NCBI GenBank assembly: GCA_905480165.1
Contig: CAJQPH010000148.1
Span: 1 to 46,199, forward strand
Length of the DNA stretch: 46,199 nucleotides
Direction of reading: 5' to 3'
Source: an uncultured Flavobacteriales bacterium
GTDB taxonomy: Bacteria; Bacteroidota; Bacteroidia; Flavobacteriales_D; Crocinitomicaceae
Both the position numbers and the translations under genes were made by a program. This document shows positions 35,285-43,933 of the stretch, one piece after another. Every line of letters starts with the position of its first letter. Positions within the stretch are counted from its first letter, which is position 1. The notes beneath the pieces were generated by a model. The model searched no databases and was not told the origin of the DNA. It saw only the letters and a program-made list of their open reading frames with translations.

Positions 35285-35431
35285 TTTCAAAAGTTAATTA
35301 ATTTAAAAATAACGAGTTTTAATGTGATATTACACTTTCTTCTCATAAATCTATAAACGATTTGACACGAATTAAATTTACAGCCAAATGTCTAGATTGA
35401 TTTATACGTTTTAAAAACAGTTCTTTTTCAG

Positions 35432-35439
35432 TATATTTG
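35432..35439 (+). promoter_or_regulatory. -7 box of deoC
   Basis: TATATTTG, an exact TAnnTTTG match 16 bases before the ATG at 35456. The rest of the 171-base gap (35285-35455) is AT-rich with no terminator or clear operator. Confidence 0.45.
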
Positions 35440-35455
35440 AGCGTATTCAATCTGC

Positions 35456-36367
35456 ATGAAAAATCAAAATAATTTTAATTCGTTGCCCCTATCTCCATCA
35501 GTTGACAAAGTAGGAGTGGAGGAACGGGTATCTCGTTTTCAAAAAAGAAGCATTAAAACGAATTCCAAAATGGATGGTCTTAAAATGGTTCTTAATATGA
35601 TCGACTTGACTACCTTAGAAGGTAAAGACACCCCGGGTAAAGTGAGGCAAATGTGTTATAAAGCCATTCATTTACATGATAGTTTTCCTGGATTACCTAC
35701 TGTAGCTGCAGTGTGTGTTTATCCTTCAATGGTAGGATTGGCCAAATCTATGGTAAAAGATTCGGGCGTAAAAGTAGCATCTGTATCTACAGCCTTTCCT
35801 TCCGGTCAGGCTCCTTTAGATGTAAAGATTACAGACACAAAATACGCTGTGGATCAGGGGGCAGATGAGATTGACATGGTGATTTCCAGAGGTAAGTTTT
35901 TAGCTGGTGAATATGCCTTTGTATTTGATGAAATAGCTCAAATAAAAGAGGTGTGTGGACAAGCACGTTTAAAAGTGATTCTTGAAACTGGTGAATTGGC
36001 AACCTTAGATAATGTGCGTAAAGCGAGTGACCTTGCTATATATGCCGGGGCTGATTTCATTAAAACATCAACAGGTAAAATTCAACCAGCCGCTACAATG
36101 CAGGTAACATACACTATGCTTATGGCCATTAGAGATTATTATGATGAAACAGGCATTATGATCGGAATGAAGCCCGCAGGTGGGATTTCAAATTCCAAAT
36201 TGGCTTTGCATAATTTGGTCATGGTTAAGGAACTACTTGGAGATGATTGGCTTACGAATAAGTGGTTCCGATTTGGAGCAAGTAGTTTAGCAAATGACGT
36301 TCTGATGCAAATATTAAAAACAGATACGGGTAAATATCAATCATCTGATTACTTTACAATTGATTAA
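35456..36367 (+). CDS. deoC: Deoxyribose-phosphate aldolase
   Basis: 303 aa; splits 2-deoxyribose 5-phosphate to glyceraldehyde 3-phosphate and acetaldehyde. Class I DERA barrel: MIDLTTLEGKDTPGKV, VAAVCVYPSMVG, KVASVSTAFPSGQAP, ADEIDMVISRGKFL, RLKVILETGEL, GADFIKTSTGK (Schiff-base Lys) and GMKPAGGISN. It is longer than the E. coli enzyme, matching the group with an N-terminal extension. It is the first gene of an operon with an aldehyde dehydrogenase (3-base gap) and a half-length ALDH, which fits oxidation of the acetaldehyde product. Confidence 0.93.
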   Translation: MKNQNNFNSLPLSPSVDKVGVEERVSRFQKRSIKTNSKMDGLKMVLNMIDLTTLEGKDTPGKVRQMCYKAIHLHDSFPGLPTVAAVCVYPSMVGLAKSMVKDSGVKVASVSTAFPSGQAPLDVKITDTKYAVDQGADEIDMVISRGKFLAGEYAFVFDEIAQIKEVCGQARLKVILETGELATLDNVRKASDLAIYAGADFIKTSTGKIQPAATMQVTYTMLMAIRDYYDETGIMIGMKPAGGISNSKLALHNLVMVKELLGDDWLTNKWFRFGASSLANDVLMQILKTDTGKYQSSDYFTID

Positions 36368-36370
36368 AAT

Positions 36371-37822
36371 ATGACATCGAAAAATAAAAACTGGGAATAT
36401 TCACCATCTCTTGAGGGTACCGGACACATCAAACTCAAAAAGAAGTATGATTTATTTATTAACGGAAAATGGGTTAAATCATCTTCAAAAAAATATTTTA
36501 AAACGATCAACCCCAATGATGAAAAATTAATAGCAGAAATTTCTCATGCAAATCAAAAGGATGTTGATTTGGCGGTGAATTCGGCTCGTAAAGCATATGA
36601 CACGGTTTGGTCAAAGATGCCAGCCAACGAGCGAGGTAAATACATTTATCGGATTGCACGAATCATGCAAGAAAGGGCAAAGGAATTGGCTGTCATCGAA
36701 TCTTTGGATTCGGGTAAACCTATTAGAGAGGCAAGAGATATTGATATTCCTCTGGCATGCAATCACTTTTTTTACTATGCAGGATGGGCCGACAAATTGG
36801 ATTATGCATTTCCAAATAGAAAAACAAAACCTTTGGGTGTTGCTGGTCAAATTATTCCCTGGAATTTCCCATTATTAATGGCTGCATGGAAGATCGCTCC
36901 AGCTCTTGCTGCAGGAAACACTGTAGTCTTGAAGCCTGCGGAAACCACCTCGTTAACAGCGCTTAAATTGGCTGAAATCATTGAAGAATCAGGGCTTCCG
37001 GCTGGGGTTGTGAATATAATTACAGGACATGGAGATACAGGAGCATCAATAGTAAATCATCCTGATATCAATAAAATTGCTTTTACAGGTTCGACTGGTG
37101 TAGGTAAAATTATACAAAAAGCCATTGCGGGTACTGATAAGAAAGCGACCTTGGAACTTGGCGGAAAATCAGCAAATATTATTTTTGATGATGCCCCATT
37201 AGATCAAGCCATTGAAGGGATAGTAAATGGTATTTTCTTCAATCAAGGTCATGTGTGCTGTGCAGGGTCTAGATTATTTGTTCAAGAAAACATTGCAGAT
37301 AAAGTGATTCGCAAATTAAAACACCGTATGAAATCACTGGTTGTTGGTAATCCCTTGGATAAAAACACGGACGTAGGGGCCATTAATTCAAAAGAACAAC
37401 TACATATTATCAATAAGTATATTAAACTCGGCAAAAAGGAAGGTGCAGAAATATATCAAAGTGAATGTTCCATTCCTAAAAAAGGTTTTTTCTGTCCACC
37501 TACGATTTTTACTAATGTTGCTCAGTCTAGCATTATTGTACAAGAAGAAATTTTTGGACCCGTATTAACGATTCAAACTTTTAGAACGGTTGATGAGGTC
37601 ATACAAAAAGCCAATAATACACCTTTCGGATTAGCTGCAGGTGTATGGACAGATAAAGGATCTCGAATTTTTAATTTGACCACTAAGTTAAAAGCAGGCG
37701 TTGTTTGGGCCAATACATACAATAAATTTGATCCAGCGTCTCCATTTGGGGGGTATAAAGAGAGTGGTTTTGGTAGAGAAGGTGGTATGCATGGCTTATC
37801 GGCATATCTTAAATTAAGCTGA
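36371..37822 (+). CDS. Aldehyde dehydrogenase, ALDH16-type catalytic half
   Basis: 483 aa NAD(P)-dependent aldehyde dehydrogenase. Motifs: GVAGQIIPWNFPLLM (cofactor and oxyanion Asn), AGNTVVLKPAE, AFTGSTGVGK, TLELGGKSANII with the base Glu, NQGHVCCAGSRL with catalytic Cys296, EEIFGPVLTI and the C-terminal SPFGGYKESGFGREGG. The gene sits 3 bases after deoC and 2 bases before a ~292-aa ALDH-like gene without an active site. Together they reproduce, as two genes, the two-lobe layout of ALDH16. The likely substrate is acetaldehyde from DeoC, by context. Confidence 0.9.
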   Translation: MTSKNKNWEYSPSLEGTGHIKLKKKYDLFINGKWVKSSSKKYFKTINPNDEKLIAEISHANQKDVDLAVNSARKAYDTVWSKMPANERGKYIYRIARIMQERAKELAVIESLDSGKPIREARDIDIPLACNHFFYYAGWADKLDYAFPNRKTKPLGVAGQIIPWNFPLLMAAWKIAPALAAGNTVVLKPAETTSLTALKLAEIIEESGLPAGVVNIITGHGDTGASIVNHPDINKIAFTGSTGVGKIIQKAIAGTDKKATLELGGKSANIIFDDAPLDQAIEGIVNGIFFNQGHVCCAGSRLFVQENIADKVIRKLKHRMKSLVVGNPLDKNTDVGAINSKEQLHIINKYIKLGKKEGAEIYQSECSIPKKGFFCPPTIFTNVAQSSIIVQEEIFGPVLTIQTFRTVDEVIQKANNTPFGLAAGVWTDKGSRIFNLTTKLKAGVVWANTYNKFDPASPFGGYKESGFGREGGMHGLSAYLKLS

Positions 37823-37824
37823 AT

Positions 37825-38703
37825 ATGAAAAGAGTGGAAATTTTGAAAACGTATAAAATATATTCTGGTGGTAAATTCCCTAGAACAGAGTCAGGTCGAT
37901 ATTATCTGGCCTTAGATAAAAAAGGCAATCCGATTGCAAATATGTGTATGGGGTCAAGAAAAGACGTACGCAATGCAGTTGTTTCCGCCCGAAAGGCCCT
38001 TGGCGCATGGTCTGGAAAAACAGCATTCAATAGAAGTCAAATTCTCTACAGAATTGCTGAAGTTTTAGAAGGGAGGAAATCACAGTTTGTTGAGGAATTG
38101 ATTCTTCAGGGAAGTCAAAAAAATATGGCAATTAAAGAGGTTGAGGATTCAATTGATAGAATTGTTTACTATGCAGGTTGGTGTGATAAGTTTTGTCAGA
38201 TTGGTAGCTCTGTAAATCCAGTAAGCTCATCTCATTTTAATTTTTCAACTTACGAGCCTGTTGGGGTGGTAGGACTTATTGCTCCTCAAGATTCATCTTT
38301 ACTCGGTCTTGTATCATTACTGATGCCTATTATTGCTGGCGGGAATACTTGCGTGGTCTTGGCCAATGAATCCTTACCATTATGTTCTATTACGTTTTCG
38401 GAGGTCCTTCATGCATCTGATGTGCCGGGAGGTGCAGTGAATATTATAACGGGGCATATTTCTGAGCTTATAAAACCTTTGTCTACTCATATGGATGTAA
38501 ATGCCCTTGCATTTTCAGGATTAAACGAACTCAAAAAAGAAATTGATCTTTTTAGCGTGGAAAATTTAAAGAGGGTTCGATCGTATGATTTGAATTGGAA
38601 AAACACAGATACACAAGGCCTGCATTACATAACAGATTTTCAAGAAGTTAAAACGACTTGGCACCCTATAGAAAATATTGGTGGTGCAACAAGTACCTAT
38701 TAG
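37825..38703 (+). CDS. Non-catalytic ALDH-like protein (ALDH16 C-terminal-lobe type)
   Basis: 292 aa. It resembles the N-terminal, cofactor-binding half of ALDHs (IYSGGKFPRTESGRYYLA, RKDVRNAVVSARKALGAWSG, YEPVGVVGLIAPQDSSLLGL, IIAGGNTCVVLANE, GGAVNIITGHISELIKP) and then stops. The segment with the base Glu and catalytic Cys and the whole catalytic domain are absent, and PWN is replaced by PQD, so it cannot be an enzyme. It has a clean C-terminus and sits 2 bases behind the catalytic ALDH, arguing for a structural partner subunit rather than a broken gene. Its stop interlocks with the next minus-strand gene (TTAG at 38700). Confidence 0.85.
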   Translation: MKRVEILKTYKIYSGGKFPRTESGRYYLALDKKGNPIANMCMGSRKDVRNAVVSARKALGAWSGKTAFNRSQILYRIAEVLEGRKSQFVEELILQGSQKNMAIKEVEDSIDRIVYYAGWCDKFCQIGSSVNPVSSSHFNFSTYEPVGVVGLIAPQDSSLLGLVSLLMPIIAGGNTCVVLANESLPLCSITFSEVLHASDVPGGAVNIITGHISELIKPLSTHMDVNALAFSGLNELKKEIDLFSVENLKRVRSYDLNWKNTDTQGLHYITDFQEVKTTWHPIENIGGATSTY

Positions 38704-39170
38704 ATAAATGGGCTTTCTTTTACAGGGATAATCCATTTTTGTCTTAAATCCCCCAATGAATCAATGTTTGGATTAAAAAGATTTTCTTCTTTATGACTTA
38801 CCAGGTCATGAAATGAAATCATAGTTGGTTTTCCATTTTTTAAAATAAGCATGTTTAGTCTATTGAAAAAATCAACACCAAATCGGAGTCCAATAGACTT
38901 GACAAAATTAACAGAGCTGTCAATTGAGCATCCTGAAGCGGCCTCAGTTTTTTCGTCAACCGCTAAAATCAAAAACCTGTTCAAGATAAGGGTTCCTGAT
39001 GCGTTTAAATTTTTTTGATGTGCTTTCCATGAAGAAACAAATGAATCGACCTCAGTCAATATAACTTCAGACTCTTCCTGGGTAAATAAGCGATCTGATA
39101 AATAGATCCAAACCCTTGAGTGTTCGGGTAGTGATTTGAAAATATTTTTATAATTCTGCTGCATTTGCAA
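38700..39170 (-). CDS. Small conserved Bacteroidota protein (often mislabelled ABC transporter ATPase)
   Basis: 156 aa, cytosolic. No Walker motifs, so the ABC-ATPase name in databases is not supported by the sequence. Visible features are SLPEHSRVWIYLSDRLFTQE, FVSSWKAHQKNLNASG, FLILAVDEKTEAASGCSIDS and GVDFFNRLNMLILKNG. Homologues accompany the CCG-domain Fe-S gene in this position in many Bacteroidota. Its start lies inside the 3' end of that gene (about 23-base overlap); a start at 39164 is equally possible. Function unknown. Confidence 0.7.
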   Translation of the reverse strand: MQMQQNYKNIFKSLPEHSRVWIYLSDRLFTQEESEVILTEVDSFVSSWKAHQKNLNASGTLILNRFLILAVDEKTEAASGCSIDSSVNFVKSIGLRFGVDFFNRLNMLILKNGKPTMISFHDLVSHKEENLFNPNIDSLGDLRQKWIIPVKESPFI

Positions 39171-39936
39171 TTAATTCAGCTACGTCTAAAACCTTAATTT
39201 TGTCCTCTTTTTCGAAGTTTTTTACTCCATCGGTCATCATTGTATTACAAAAAGGGCAGCCTGTTGCAATGTAATGTGCGGCCGTTCCCAACGCATCTTC
39301 AGTTCGTTCAATATTTATTTCTTTGTTTCCTTTTTCAGCTTCTTTAAACATTTGAGCACCACCAGCACCACAACATAAACCTTTTGATTTACACCTTTTC
39401 ATCTCTACGAGCTCCGCATCTAATTTTTCAATAAGTTTTCGAGGAGCTTCGTAAACATCATTAGCTCGGCCTAGATAACACGGATCATGAAAAGTTATTT
39501 TTTTCCCTTTAAAGGTTTCGTTTTTTTCGAGTGACAGTTTCCCTTGATTAATTAAATCTTGAATAAGTTGGGTGTGATGAATAACCTCATAATTTCCTCC
39601 AAGTTCTGGGTATTCATTTTTTAAAGTGTTAAAACAATGCGGACAAGCTGTTACAATCTTTTTTACTTCATAGCCATTCAATATTTGAATATTCATCATG
39701 GCCTGCATTTGATAGGTAAACTCATTACCAGCTCTTTTTGCGGGGTCGCCCGAACAACTTTCTTCAGTCCCTAAAACTGCGAAAGAAACATTACAATGAT
39801 TTAATATTTTAACAACGGCTTTTGTGATTTTTTTGGCTCGATCATCAAAACTTCCTGAGCAGCCTACCCAAAACAAAATGTCTGGAGACTCTCCTTTTGC
39901 GATCATTTCAGCCATAGTTGGTACCTGCAAACTCAT
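39148..39936 (-). CDS. CCG-domain Fe-S protein (HdrB/GlcF-like)
   Basis: 262 aa. Two cysteine-rich CCG-type domains are visible: CSGSFDDRAK, EESCSGDPAKRAGNE and TACPHCFNTLKNEYPELGG in the first, then FHDPCYLGRAND, KGLCCGAGGAQMF and ATGCPFCNTMMTDG in the second. Such domains bind unusual [4Fe-4S] clusters in heterodisulfide reductase B, glycolate oxidase and lactate-utilisation proteins. It is the probable soluble partner of the membrane Fe-S protein at 40364-41695, from which it is separated by a HAD gene. The electron donor and acceptor are unknown. Confidence 0.88.
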   Translation of the reverse strand: MSLQVPTMAEMIAKGESPDILFWVGCSGSFDDRAKKITKAVVKILNHCNVSFAVLGTEESCSGDPAKRAGNEFTYQMQAMMNIQILNGYEVKKIVTACPHCFNTLKNEYPELGGNYEVIHHTQLIQDLINQGKLSLEKNETFKGKKITFHDPCYLGRANDVYEAPRKLIEKLDAELVEMKRCKSKGLCCGAGGAQMFKEAEKGNKEINIERTEDALGTAAHYIATGCPFCNTMMTDGVKNFEKEDKIKVLDVAELIANAAEL

Positions 39937-39939
39937 TTT

Positions 39940-40374
39940 TTATTTTTTAAAGACTTGAATACTAGCACTTTTTTCGATGAGATTGGTGAATTTACCTTCA
40001 TATCTAGTTGCTCGTACAATGTGATTATCTATCCAATGGTAATTTCCTCCTCTGGGTTTACCCATTAGTAATCCATGATATTTAAAACCATTTTTATTTA
40101 ACCAATTTTCAGTGACTTCTCGATGGGATTCGATTCTGGAAGTGAAAAAAGTGATAATATGACCTTCGTCGTACCAGTGGTTAATGGTTTCAAGGGCGTC
40201 ATCGAACAATGCTGCTGTTTCCATTCGTTCGGGTTGTTCATTGGGTATGTCGTCACAAATGGTACCATCTATGTCAATTAAATAATTTTTAACCTCATCG
40301 GGAAGAACTGGTGATATTTCTTGACCATCTTCTGATTTTTTAATTAACGATACGTTTTTCTCTTCATTCTTCAT
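39940..40374 (-). CDS. HAD-superfamily phosphatase-like protein
   Basis: 144 aa. HAD motif I IDIDGTICDD is near residue 33, followed by a motif II-like Thr/Ser (FFTSRIESHR) and GKPRGGNYHWIDNH in the motif III/IV region. It is short and lacks a large cap, like small nucleotide or sugar-phosphate HAD proteins. Database neighbours are sometimes called phosphoheptose isomerase, which the sequence does not support. It lies between two Fe-S genes, overlapping the upstream one by 11 bases and spaced 3 bases from the next. Role in this cluster unknown. Confidence 0.7.
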   Translation of the reverse strand: MKNEEKNVSLIKKSEDGQEISPVLPDEVKNYLIDIDGTICDDIPNEQPERMETAALFDDALETINHWYDEGHIITFFTSRIESHREVTENWLNKNGFKYHGLLMGKPRGGNYHWIDNHIVRATRYEGKFTNLIEKSASIQVFKK

Positions 40375-41695
40375 TGGCCCAATTTAATCTGTCGTTTTGT
40401 GAAAATTGCCAGGGTGCACCATTGTTTTCTATATTGGTAAGCATTCCTGTTAACTCGTTAGGTATCTTCGATTCCTCCATTACAAGAAAGCGTCTTAAGT
40501 CAATGATAATGGATAAAGGGTCTATATTCACAGGACATTCATCCACGCAGGCGTTACACGATGTACAAGCCCATAATTCTTCTTGGGTTATATAATCTCC
40601 CAATAATGATTTCCCATCATCATATTCTTTGCCATTTTTTCTTTTTCCTTCGCCAAATTCGACCAGACGGTCACGAGTATCCATCATTATTTTTCTAGGG
40701 GAAAGAAGTTTACCTGTGATATTTGCCGGGCAGGAAGAAGTACAACGCCCACATTCGGTGCAGGTGTAAGCGTCCATTAAGTTCTTCCAGGTTAAATCAT
40801 TCACGTCTTTTGCTCCAAACCGAGACGGTGGTGCTGCGTTAGGATCTACCGCATAAGGATCTGCGCTGGGATCGAGCATAAGTTTTACCTCGTTGGTAAC
40901 ACTCTCCATGTTCTCGAACTTCCCTTTCTTTTCCAAGTTTGAATAATAAGTGTTTGGAAAAGCCAAAAGAATGTGAAAGTGTTTGGAATAAGGCAGATAA
41001 TTTAAAAATCCGATGACCATAAATAAATGCCCCCACCATCCCATGCGTTCAAGCAAGAAAAGAGACGAGTTGCTCATTGAATCGAAGAATAAAGGGCCGA
41101 TAATTGAGGAGATACTAAAACCAAATGATCCTTGTATATCAGAGGCATGGGAAACACCTCTATTAAACAATACTTCGTCAGTACCATTCATTGTGAAAAT
41201 ACAGACCAGTAAAATGAGTTCAAAAATTAAAATAAGATTGGCATCTTTAGTTGGCCAGCCAATCATCTCTTTCATTTTTAGTCGGGGCAGTTTGAGTAAA
41301 TTTCTTCTTGCTAAAAAAATAATGGTCGCGAAGAATGCTGCAACGGATAAGATTTCAATGAAGCTAATTGTGAACACATAAAACGAACCCAAAGATTCAG
41401 AAAAAACCCGATGGTCTCCGCTAAGACCATCCGCAAAGATTTCAATAAGCTCTATTTGAGTAATTACAAAAGCAACATAAAGACATAAATGTAATAACGC
41501 AGGTATTGGACGGGAAAACATTTTTTTTTGACCAAAGGCAACAAGGAGCATAGTTTTTAACCGTTCTCCTTTTTTATCATTTCGATTTAAATCGCGTCCA
41601 AGCCTAATGTTGTAACGTATTTTCCAGAGATTATAGGAAAAAAAACCAAGTCCACAAATACTTAGAAGTAAAAATAAAATGAGTTGAATATTCAT
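40364..41695 (-). CDS. Membrane-bound Fe-S oxidoreductase subunit
   Basis: 443 aa. The first ~240 residues hold about five transmembrane segments (ILFLLLSICGLGFFSYNLW, LHLCLYVAFVITQIELIEIF, FVIT..ILSVAAFFATIIFL, LILIFELILLVCIFTM), with His residues that could ligate haem b, as in HdrE/NarI-like proteins. Two ferredoxin-type [4Fe-4S] motifs follow: CTECGRCTSSCP and CTSCNACVDECP. This fusion of a membrane anchor with a dicluster ferredoxin resembles HdrDE/DsrMK-type quinone-linked complexes. The catalytic CCG half is the separate gene at 39148-39936. It sits 7 bases downstream of the MlaD gene. Confidence 0.85.
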   Translation of the reverse strand: MNIQLILFLLLSICGLGFFSYNLWKIRYNIRLGRDLNRNDKKGERLKTMLLVAFGQKKMFSRPIPALLHLCLYVAFVITQIELIEIFADGLSGDHRVFSESLGSFYVFTISFIEILSVAAFFATIIFLARRNLLKLPRLKMKEMIGWPTKDANLILIFELILLVCIFTMNGTDEVLFNRGVSHASDIQGSFGFSISSIIGPLFFDSMSNSSLFLLERMGWWGHLFMVIGFLNYLPYSKHFHILLAFPNTYYSNLEKKGKFENMESVTNEVKLMLDPSADPYAVDPNAAPPSRFGAKDVNDLTWKNLMDAYTCTECGRCTSSCPANITGKLLSPRKIMMDTRDRLVEFGEGKRKNGKEYDDGKSLLGDYITQEELWACTSCNACVDECPVNIDPLSIIIDLRRFLVMEESKIPNELTGMLTNIENNGAPWQFSQNDRLNWANEE

Positions 41696-41702
41696 TAAAA
41701 AA

Positions 41703-42740
41703 TTAGTCTTGTATGGTATCTAATATCTTTCTTAATTTTTTCTCTTCTCTTGGGGTCAATGTAGCTCCTTTTGTTTTTGAACCCATAAGAGAGAAGTGTA
41801 TGTACCTTTCAGGATGAAGCTTTAAATCAGAGACAAGATCTTGAAGTTTTTTATTGCTTTCAACAAGCTCATTGTACAAGGCATCATCATGAAGTAATTT
41901 ACTCATTGATCCGCTTCCATTCTGTAATTCTTCCATAATTGTATTTAATTTCTGAATGGTCGAATTGGCATCTGTAATAACTGATTTGAAGTCTGCAGAA
42001 ACCAAATCGTCAGTTATCTTTTTAGTGTTTCCAATAATTTCTGACACTTGTTCGTTGCTTTTCTTAAGATTAGAGGTGATGTTTTCAACATTAGACATGA
42101 TACGAGCAAATTGAATTTTTTCCTCAGCAACAAATACACCTATCTCTTCAGCGGCATCACCCAATTGGTTAATGGTCTGTTTTACCCTACTGAAGCTTCC
42201 CTCAATTTCAGATGTAGCTGTAGAATCCCAAAATGCAGACAAAGAATTTACCATATTATCTACAGAAATCATCATGCTCTGAAGTTTTTGGGCTATAGGG
42301 TCTGCGTATTCCTTGACTTGATAAGCGATGTCTTGACTTGATTTTACCCCAGGTATTTCAGAGCCTACGTCGTAAATATTTTTGTTGTTTGGATTTGTTT
42401 TAAGAACAAGGCCCTTTGAGAAAAAGTCCGGAGAACCTATTTCCACTGTACTTCCCCTGGCGATTTTTATATTTTTATTTTGAATATTGAAAGTAACCTT
42501 TACACGCCGGTTAGGGGAGTTTTGAGGTAAGATTTCAATATCGGTTACCTTACCAACGATTACCCCATTTAAGGTGACATCAGAAGCCACCATGAGCTGA
42601 TTGGTGTTTTCAAAATAGGAGTGATACGTGTCGTCTCCCCCAAAAAAACTGGAGCCTTTAAGGAAATTGATGCCTAACACCAACAAAGCAATTGAAAATG
42701 TAGCAATTATACCTGCCTTTATTTCTTTTTGAAATTTCAA
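41703..42740 (-). CDS. MlaD/MCE-domain protein
   Basis: 345 aa. One N-terminal transmembrane segment (IKAGIIATFSIALLVLGINF) anchors a single MCE domain (about 35-115: YHSYFENTNQLMVASDVTLN, GVIVGKVTDIEIL, GSPDFFSKGLVL). A long helical C-terminal region (about 135-330) with heptad-like repeats follows. MCE proteins form rings or tubes that carry phospholipids between the membranes. It is placed 3 bases after the amidase gene; no MlaE/MlaF permease or ATPase is in the window. It is probably part of an envelope-maintenance operon with the divergent lptD. Confidence 0.88.
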   Translation of the reverse strand: MKFQKEIKAGIIATFSIALLVLGINFLKGSSFFGGDDTYHSYFENTNQLMVASDVTLNGVIVGKVTDIEILPQNSPNRRVKVTFNIQNKNIKIARGSTVEIGSPDFFSKGLVLKTNPNNKNIYDVGSEIPGVKSSQDIAYQVKEYADPIAQKLQSMMISVDNMVNSLSAFWDSTATSEIEGSFSRVKQTINQLGDAAEEIGVFVAEEKIQFARIMSNVENITSNLKKSNEQVSEIIGNTKKITDDLVSADFKSVITDANSTIQKLNTIMEELQNGSGSMSKLLHDDALYNELVESNKKLQDLVSDLKLHPERYIHFSLMGSKTKGATLTPREEKKLRKILDTIQD

Positions 42741-42743
42741 ATC

Positions 42744-43928
42744 TTAATTTTCTACTAATTTAATAGCTTTTTCAATACCAATTCGCTCTCCATCCAAGAA
42801 AGCCACAACAAATGCACCATTAAAGCCCATATTTCTCATTTTTATCTTGTGATTTTTAGCCAAATCTAGATTTTGCCCAAAATTTCCTGCACAGTATTTA
42901 TAAAGACCACTTTGAAAATATTTATAAATGTCTTTTTCATTTTTGAATCTACTTGACTGAGATGGTAGGTTTTTGGTAGAGCTTATGATCTGAACTCTAA
43001 AAATTAATCCAGAATTTTCTTTCTCTACTTTATCAATGTTATCAGTAATCTCGGAATCAGTATTGGTTTCTTTGTCCATTTCTTCAGGCTCTCCTTTTGT
43101 TTCACTGATATCTGAATCGGTGCCTTCTATTTTGTTTTTATACTTTACAAAAGCATCAAACATCGCATTTGCCATTTTATTTTGACCCAAATCCTTTCCT
43201 ATAAAGTTTTCTTCTTTTGGATTGGTTAAAAAGCCAGTTTCTACTAAAACAGAGGGCATTGTGGTTCTATATAATACTACGAAACCAGCCTGCTTAACAC
43301 CTCTGTCATGCCTCCCCAATTTTTTAAACTCTCTCTGTATATTTTGGGCAAATAAAATGGCATGGTCTAAGAAAACAGATAGCTGTAAACGTTTTGCTAT
43401 AATGGCATCCGCAGAGATGTTGAAATTTTCATATTGAGCACCTCCATCATTTTCAAGCTTTATGATTGAGTTTTCTCTTGATGCTACTTTTTGTTGAGCA
43501 TCAGTTCGGTGCAAGCCTAAAACATATGTTTCTGTTCCATAAGCTGCAGGCGAGGCTGCATTTGCATGAATACAAATAAATAAATCGGCTTTTGCTTTGT
43601 TTGCAATATTGGCTCTTTCTGCGAGTTCGACAAAAACATCCGTATCCCTTGTGTAAATAACTTTAACGCTTGGATATTTCTTTTTTATTAATTCGCCTAA
43701 TTTCAAGGCCATAGATAAGCAAACATGTTTTTCTTTTGAATACTTTCCATGACATCCAGGATCTTTTCCTCCATGTCCAGCGTCGATTACTATAGTTTGA
43801 ACTGCATTCTGTCCAAATAGAGAATTGGTATTATTTGTAAAAAGTAAAACCAGAACAATTAAAAGAGATGTTCTTACGTTTACACAATACATTGTGAAAA
43901 TTGGTAGCTTTGTCTTTACATTCTGCAT
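42744..43928 (-). CDS. N-acetylmuramoyl-L-alanine amidase (Amidase_3)
   Basis: 394 aa; cleaves the amide bond between MurNAc and the stem peptide. The catalytic zinc site is visible in VIDAGHGGKDPGC (His), ELAERANIANKAKADLFICI, HANAA (His) and SVLVETGFLTN (Glu). An acidic linker (about 265-310) leads to a C-terminal SPOR-like region (IFRVQIISSTKNLP). The ATG at 43928 gives a long n-region before the signal peptide. The ATG at 43892 (MYCVNVRTSLLIVLVLLF) is an equally good start with a 36-base leader. It is the first gene of the envelope/Fe-S run and divergent from lptD. Confidence 0.92.
   Translation of the reverse strand: MQNVKTKLPIFTMYCVNVRTSLLIVLVLLFTNNTNSLFGQNAVQTIVIDAGHGGKDPGCHGKYSKEKHVCLSMALKLGELIKKKYPSVKVIYTRDTDVFVELAERANIANKAKADLFICIHANAASPAAYGTETYVLGLHRTDAQQKVASRENSIIKLENDGGAQYENFNISADAIIAKRLQLSVFLDHAILFAQNIQREFKKLGRHDRGVKQAGFVVLYRTTMPSVLVETGFLTNPKEENFIGKDLGQNKMANAMFDAFVKYKNKIEGTDSDISETKGEPEEMDKETNTDSEITDNIDKVEKENSGLIFRVQIISSTKNLPSQSSRFKNEKDIYKYFQSGLYKYCAGNFGQNLDLAKNHKIKMRNMGFNGAFVVAFLDGERIGIEKAIKLVEN
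43905..43912 (+). promoter_or_regulatory. -7 box of lptD
   Basis: TAGCTTTG, an exact TAnnTTTG match, about 40 bases before the TTG start at 43953. It lies inside the 5' end of the amidase gene (between its two candidate starts). No -33 TTG at standard spacing. Confidence 0.4.
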
Positions 43929-43933
43929 ACAAA

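Noticed and set aside
37825-38703. Half-length ALDH as a truncated pseudogene
   Set aside because: Frame is intact, spacing is operon-like and the length matches the ALDH16 second lobe, so it looks like a maintained gene.
38700-39170. ABC transporter ATPase label for the small protein
   Set aside because: No Walker A, Walker B or ABC signature is present in its 156 residues.
41013-41381. 122-aa ORF opposite the membrane Fe-S gene
   Set aside because: It is the complement of a conserved transmembrane region; no family-like features.
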